This document shows positions 6,986 to 10,948 of a DNA stretch of 10,948 nucleotides, piece by piece (position 1 is the first letter of the stretch; each line of letters starts with the position of its first letter). Source of the DNA: Deltaproteobacteria bacterium. Lineage in GTDB: Bacteria > Desulfobacterota > Deferrimicrobia > Deferrimicrobiales > Deferrimicrobiaceae. A program made the translations under genes and the position numbers. The DNA lies in the NCBI GenBank assembly GCA_025357175.1, contig JANXPS010000284.1, positions 1 to 10,948 on the forward strand, written 5' to 3'. Below the pieces are notes generated by a model. The model saw nothing but the letters and a program-made list of their open reading frames with translations. It was not told the origin of the DNA and did not search any database.

Positions 6986-7167
6986 AGGGACATGGGAACA
7001 ACCAAGCTGCCGGGATCGCGCCCGGATTTGGGTCAGGTTTTGGCGTAACGATTGAGCCAAACCGGAGGCGTAGCCGGAGACTACGTCGAGGATTTGGCGA
7101 TTGAGGCACGCCAAAAGATGGCCCGAAGAGGGGATGCGAGATGGCAGATTGGTTGTTCCCATGTCCC

Positions 7168-7168
<1 letters not shown>
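6986..7168. repeat. 183-bp palindromic, MITE-like element between nuoL and nuoM
   Basis: The ends are 26-bp inverted repeats (6986-7011 and 7143-7168), identical at 25 of 26 positions and starting AGGGACATGGGAACAACCAA. Inside lie a second inverted repeat, a direct repeat and an apical hairpin. No convincing protein is encoded. It occupies most of the 217-bp gap between nuoL and nuoM, and its outer base at 7168 is the last base of the nuoL TAA stop. Removing exactly 6986-7168 leaves the nuoL stop intact and a 34-nt spacer before nuoM, which looks like the original junction. Flanks show no target duplication beyond a possible single T, or TA if the ends are drawn one base in. Small non-autonomous elements or REP-like intergenic repeats have such shapes; the family is not identified. 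Confidence 0.8.
7038..7116. repeat. Nested inverted and direct repeats inside the palindromic element
   Basis: TTTTGGCGT (7038-7046) and ACGCCAAAA (7108-7116) are a perfect 9-bp inverted pair. Inside them CGATTGAG occurs twice in direct orientation (7049-7056 and 7098-7105). GCCAAACC (7056-7063) pairs with GGATTTGGC (7090-7098) with one bulge. CGTAG (7069-7073) and CTACG (7081-7085) close a 7-nt loop at the apex. Transcribed within the nuo mRNA, this would fold into a long branched or rod-like hairpin. Confidence 0.75.
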
Positions 7169-9233
<2,065 letters not shown>

Positions 9234-9240
<7 letters not shown>

Positions 9241-9536
9241 TTCAGCACGCTCAGCTCGGTTATATCGATCGTTTCCTTGAGTCGGTAGATCGCGATCAGG
9301 ATCGAGAGGCCCACGGCCGCCTCGGCCGCCGCCACCGTCATGACCATGAATGCGAAGATGCCGCCCGTGGGATCGCCCATGTAGGAACCGACGGCGACGA
9401 ACGCCACATTGACCCCGTTAAGCATCAGTTCGACGCTCATCAGGATGATGAGGGCGTTCTTGCGCGCCACGACGCCGATCGCGCCGATGGCGAACAGGAT
9501 GCCCGAGAGAATCAGGTATGCGGAAGGTCCCATCAT
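9234..9536 (-). CDS. nuoK: NADH-quinone oxidoreductase subunit K
   Basis: NuoK is a small three-helix membrane subunit of complex I that helps link quinone reduction to proton movement. It has 100 aa, the same as E. coli NuoK. The two membrane glutamates known to be essential in the family are at the same positions: E36 in LMSVELMLNGVN and E72 in VAAAEAAVGLS. Two tandem ATG codons (9536 and 9533) could both serve as start; I use the first. It follows nuoJ after 15 nt and overlaps nuoL by 7 nt. Confidence 0.97.
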
Positions 9537-9551
9537 CGTTTCGAATCCCCG

Positions 9552-10040
9552 TCAGATCTTCTTTTTCGCTAGAACAGTCGCGCCGACGACTGCGGCGAGC
9601 AGCAGAACGGAAGTCACCTCGAACGCGAAGAGATAGTCGGTGAACAGCGCGTGACCGACGGCCTCGACCGACCCGACTTCGCCGACCGCCGTGGCGGGTG
9701 CGGAGAAGTTGCGGGAGGCGAGGCCGCCTTCGATCATCAGCAGGCCGGCGGCCACCACCCCGAGCAATCGGTATACGGTCGGTTTCTCGATCGGCAGGCG
9801 GTTTTCAGGCACGTTGATCAGCATGATGACGAAGATGAAGAGAACGACGACCGCCCCGGCGTATACGATCACCTGGATCGCCGCCAGGAAGTGCGCCTGG
9901 CGAAGGACGAAGAGCGCCGCCACGGCGAAAAGGGACATGATCAGCGAGAGCGCGGCGGACATCGGGTTCTTGCGGGTGACCACCAACAAGGCGCCTCCCA
10001 CGGCGATGGCACCGAACAGGGTGAACAGAATGGGTTCCAT
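9552..10040 (-). CDS. nuoJ: NADH-quinone oxidoreductase subunit J
   Basis: NuoJ is a five-helix membrane subunit of complex I next to NuoK and NuoA. It is 162 aa, within the family range. The conserved third-helix stretch AIQVIVYAGAVVVLFIFVIMLIN is visible at about 54-76, including the bend region known to be important for the quinone-to-pump transition. The C-terminus ends with a hydrophobic segment and a KKKI tail. It starts 6 nt after the nuoI stop; GGAG in the last codons of nuoI lies 12 nt upstream of its ATG. Confidence 0.96.
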   Translation of the reverse strand: MEPILFTLFGAIAVGGALLVVTRKNPMSAALSLIMSLFAVAALFVLRQAHFLAAIQVIVYAGAVVVLFIFVIMLINVPENRLPIEKPTVYRLLGVVAAGLLMIEGGLASRNFSAPATAVGEVGSVEAVGHALFTDYLFAFEVTSVLLLAAVVGATVLAKKKI

Positions 10041-10046
10041 GTCGGC

Positions 10047-10532
10047 CTATTTCTCCAGGAGATCGTCGATCGGGAAAACGAGTTTGTCACGGCGATCGTC
10101 GGGCGGCGTGAACCAGCCGGTGTCCATGCGGATGGCGTCGCAAGGGCACGCCTCGACGCACAATCCGCAGAATACGCAACGCAAATGATCGATGTCGAAA
10201 CTGACCGGTACCTTCTCGACGTCCGGATTAGGCGATTCGCCGGCCACGATGGTGATGCACTTGGCGGGGCAGGCTGTCTGGCAGCAGTAGCAGGCGACGC
10301 AGCGGGGCGTCCCGTCTTCGCGCTTCATCAGCCGGTGCTTGCCGCGATAGCGAGGCGGCATCGTGCGCCGTTCCTCGGGATATTCGTAGGTGTATATGTT
10401 TTCCTGGTGAACGATGTTGCGGAGCAGGTGCCCCATCGTCAGACCAAGCCCCTTGACGATCTCGACGAGATAGAGCCCCTCGCCGAACGACATCTTCTCG
10501 GGGCGGGATACTTTCTTGATTCCGATGGTCAT
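10047..10532 (-). CDS. nuoI: NADH-quinone oxidoreductase subunit I (8Fe ferredoxin type)
   Basis: NuoI holds clusters N6a and N6b, which pass electrons towards the quinone site, and lies in the hydrophilic arm against the membrane subunits. It is 161 aa. Two complete 4Fe-4S motifs are present: C78-x2-C81-x2-C84-x3-C88-P and C119-x2-C122-x2-C125-x3-C129-P. Three further cysteines (C83, C92 and C131) lie in or next to the motifs. The N-terminal amphipathic part (GLYLVEIVKGLGLTMGHLLRN) and the YPEERR..PPRYRG segment are typical of the subunit. It starts 5 nt after the nuoH stop without a clear Shine-Dalgarno sequence, so translation is probably coupled. Confidence 0.97.
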   Translation of the reverse strand: MTIGIKKVSRPEKMSFGEGLYLVEIVKGLGLTMGHLLRNIVHQENIYTYEYPEERRTMPPRYRGKHRLMKREDGTPRCVACYCCQTACPAKCITIVAGESPNPDVEKVPVSFDIDHLRCVFCGLCVEACPCDAIRMDTGWFTPPDDRRDKLVFPIDDLLEK

Positions 10533-10537
10533 GATCG

Positions 10538-10948
10538 TTAGAACCTGCCTCGATCGATCAGGAGCAGGATCAGCCCCGTCACGAAGATGTTTGCGAGCGA
10601 GAGCGGCAACAGGACTTTCCAGCCCAGGCGCATGACCTGGTCATAACGGAAGCGGGGCACGGTCCAGCGGACCCAGATGAAGAGCCAGGCGAAGAAGAAC
10701 AGTTTCGCGAGGAACGCCCCGATCCGGAGTACGAGCACCAGCGCCGAGGGAACCGAGGCCCAGAGGTGACCGGGCGTGCCGAAACCCTGGTCGGTCAGGA
10801 ACGGGACCTGCCAGCCGCCGAAAAACAGCGTGGCGATGACGGCGGAACCGACCACCATGTGGACATATTCGGCCATGAAGAACATCGAAAACTTGAACGA
10901 GGCGTACTCGGTGTGGAAACCCGCGACCAGTTCGGACTCGCCTTCGGG
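10538..10948 (-). CDS. nuoH: NADH-quinone oxidoreductase subunit H (partial, N-terminal part beyond the window)
   Basis: NuoH is the membrane subunit that forms the quinone chamber with NuoB and NuoD. Only the last 136 residues lie in the window; the frame is open to the edge at 10948. The visible part begins PEGESELVAGFHTEYASFKF, the conserved acidic cytoplasmic loop of the quinone cavity, followed by MFFMAEYVHM. It ends with three hydrophobic segments and the RFRYDQVMRLGWKVLLPLSL motif typical of NuoH C-termini. Internal ATG codons near 10885 fall in the middle of the conserved block and are not the start. The operon promoter must lie outside the window. Confidence 0.96.
   Translation of the reverse strand, partial: PEGESELVAGFHTEYASFKFSMFFMAEYVHMVVGSAVIATLFFGGWQVPFLTDQGFGTPGHLWASVPSALVLVLRIGAFLAKLFFFAWLFIWVRWTVPRFRYDQVMRLGWKVLLPLSLANIFVTGLILLLIDRGRF

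Noticed and set aside
4668..7055. A 795-residue plus-strand open frame opposite nuoN and nuoM.
   Set aside because: Its composition is extremely rich in Glu, Asp, His and Arg, typical of the reverse complement of hydrophobic membrane-protein genes. The opposite strand encodes clear complex I subunits.
6951..7109. Extension of the nuoM reading frame upstream to an ATG at 7109 (53 extra residues).
   Set aside because: The extra residues would translate the palindromic element and are Pro/Arg-rich, unlike NuoM. The ATG at 6950 has GGAG at 9 nt and gives the usual NuoM length.
7120..7145. A CRISPR-like or tandem repeat array in the nuoL-nuoM gap.
   Set aside because: The repeated units are inverted and nested, occur only twice each, and have no regular spacers.
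10538..10885. A complete 115-residue gene starting at 10885.
   Set aside because: The frame continues upstream to the window edge with the conserved NuoH loop (EGESELVAGFHTEY), so this is the C-terminal part of nuoH.

Overview
This GC-rich bacterial window (impression only, composition not computed) holds three blocks. On the minus strand, from the right edge to about 3.9 kb, lies the membrane half of a complex I operon in the order nuoH (C-terminal part only)-nuoI-nuoJ-nuoK-nuoL-nuoM-nuoN. It ends at a strong intrinsic terminator. Next, also on the minus strand, comes a gene for a membrane protein with two N-terminal zinc ribbons and a rhomboid fold. Convergent with it, on the plus strand, is selB, the selenocysteine-specific elongation factor. 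Divergent from selB at the left edge is a gene, cut by the window, whose product joins a Smr domain to an arsenate-reductase/low-molecular-weight phosphatase domain. The nuoH-to-N order, the presence of selB and the base composition fit a Desulfobacterota (former Deltaproteobacteria) type organism. That is an inference, not proof.

Layout: 1-667 (-) Smr-ArsC fusion, partial; 668-711 a 44-bp divergent promoter region with an unusual symmetric design; 712-2637 (+) selB; 2641-3801 (-) zinc-ribbon rhomboid-like protein, convergent with selB with 3 bp between the stop codons; 3831-3867 terminator; 3894-5369 nuoN; 5379-6950 nuoM; 6951-7167 a 217-bp spacer mostly filled by a 183-bp palindromic element; 7168-9240 nuoL; 9234-9536 nuoK; 9552-10040 nuoJ; 10047-10532 nuoI; 10538-10948 nuoH, partial. 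No stretch over 300 bases lacks a gene.

Functionally, NuoH, I, J, K, L, M and N form the quinone-binding, terminal Fe-S and proton-pumping part of NADH:quinone oxidoreductase. The genes are packed with 5-15 nt gaps or short overlaps, except at nuoL/nuoM where the palindromic element sits. SelB means the cell decodes UGA as selenocysteine at SECIS-bearing messages, but no selenoprotein, selA or tRNA-Sec gene is visible here.

The points that stand out are: the element inside the nuo operon; a rhomboid homologue in which every catalytic signature residue is replaced; the Smr-ArsC fusion; and a divergent promoter in which one inverted repeat supplies the -35 of one gene and the -10 of the other, with both messages predicted to be leaderless.
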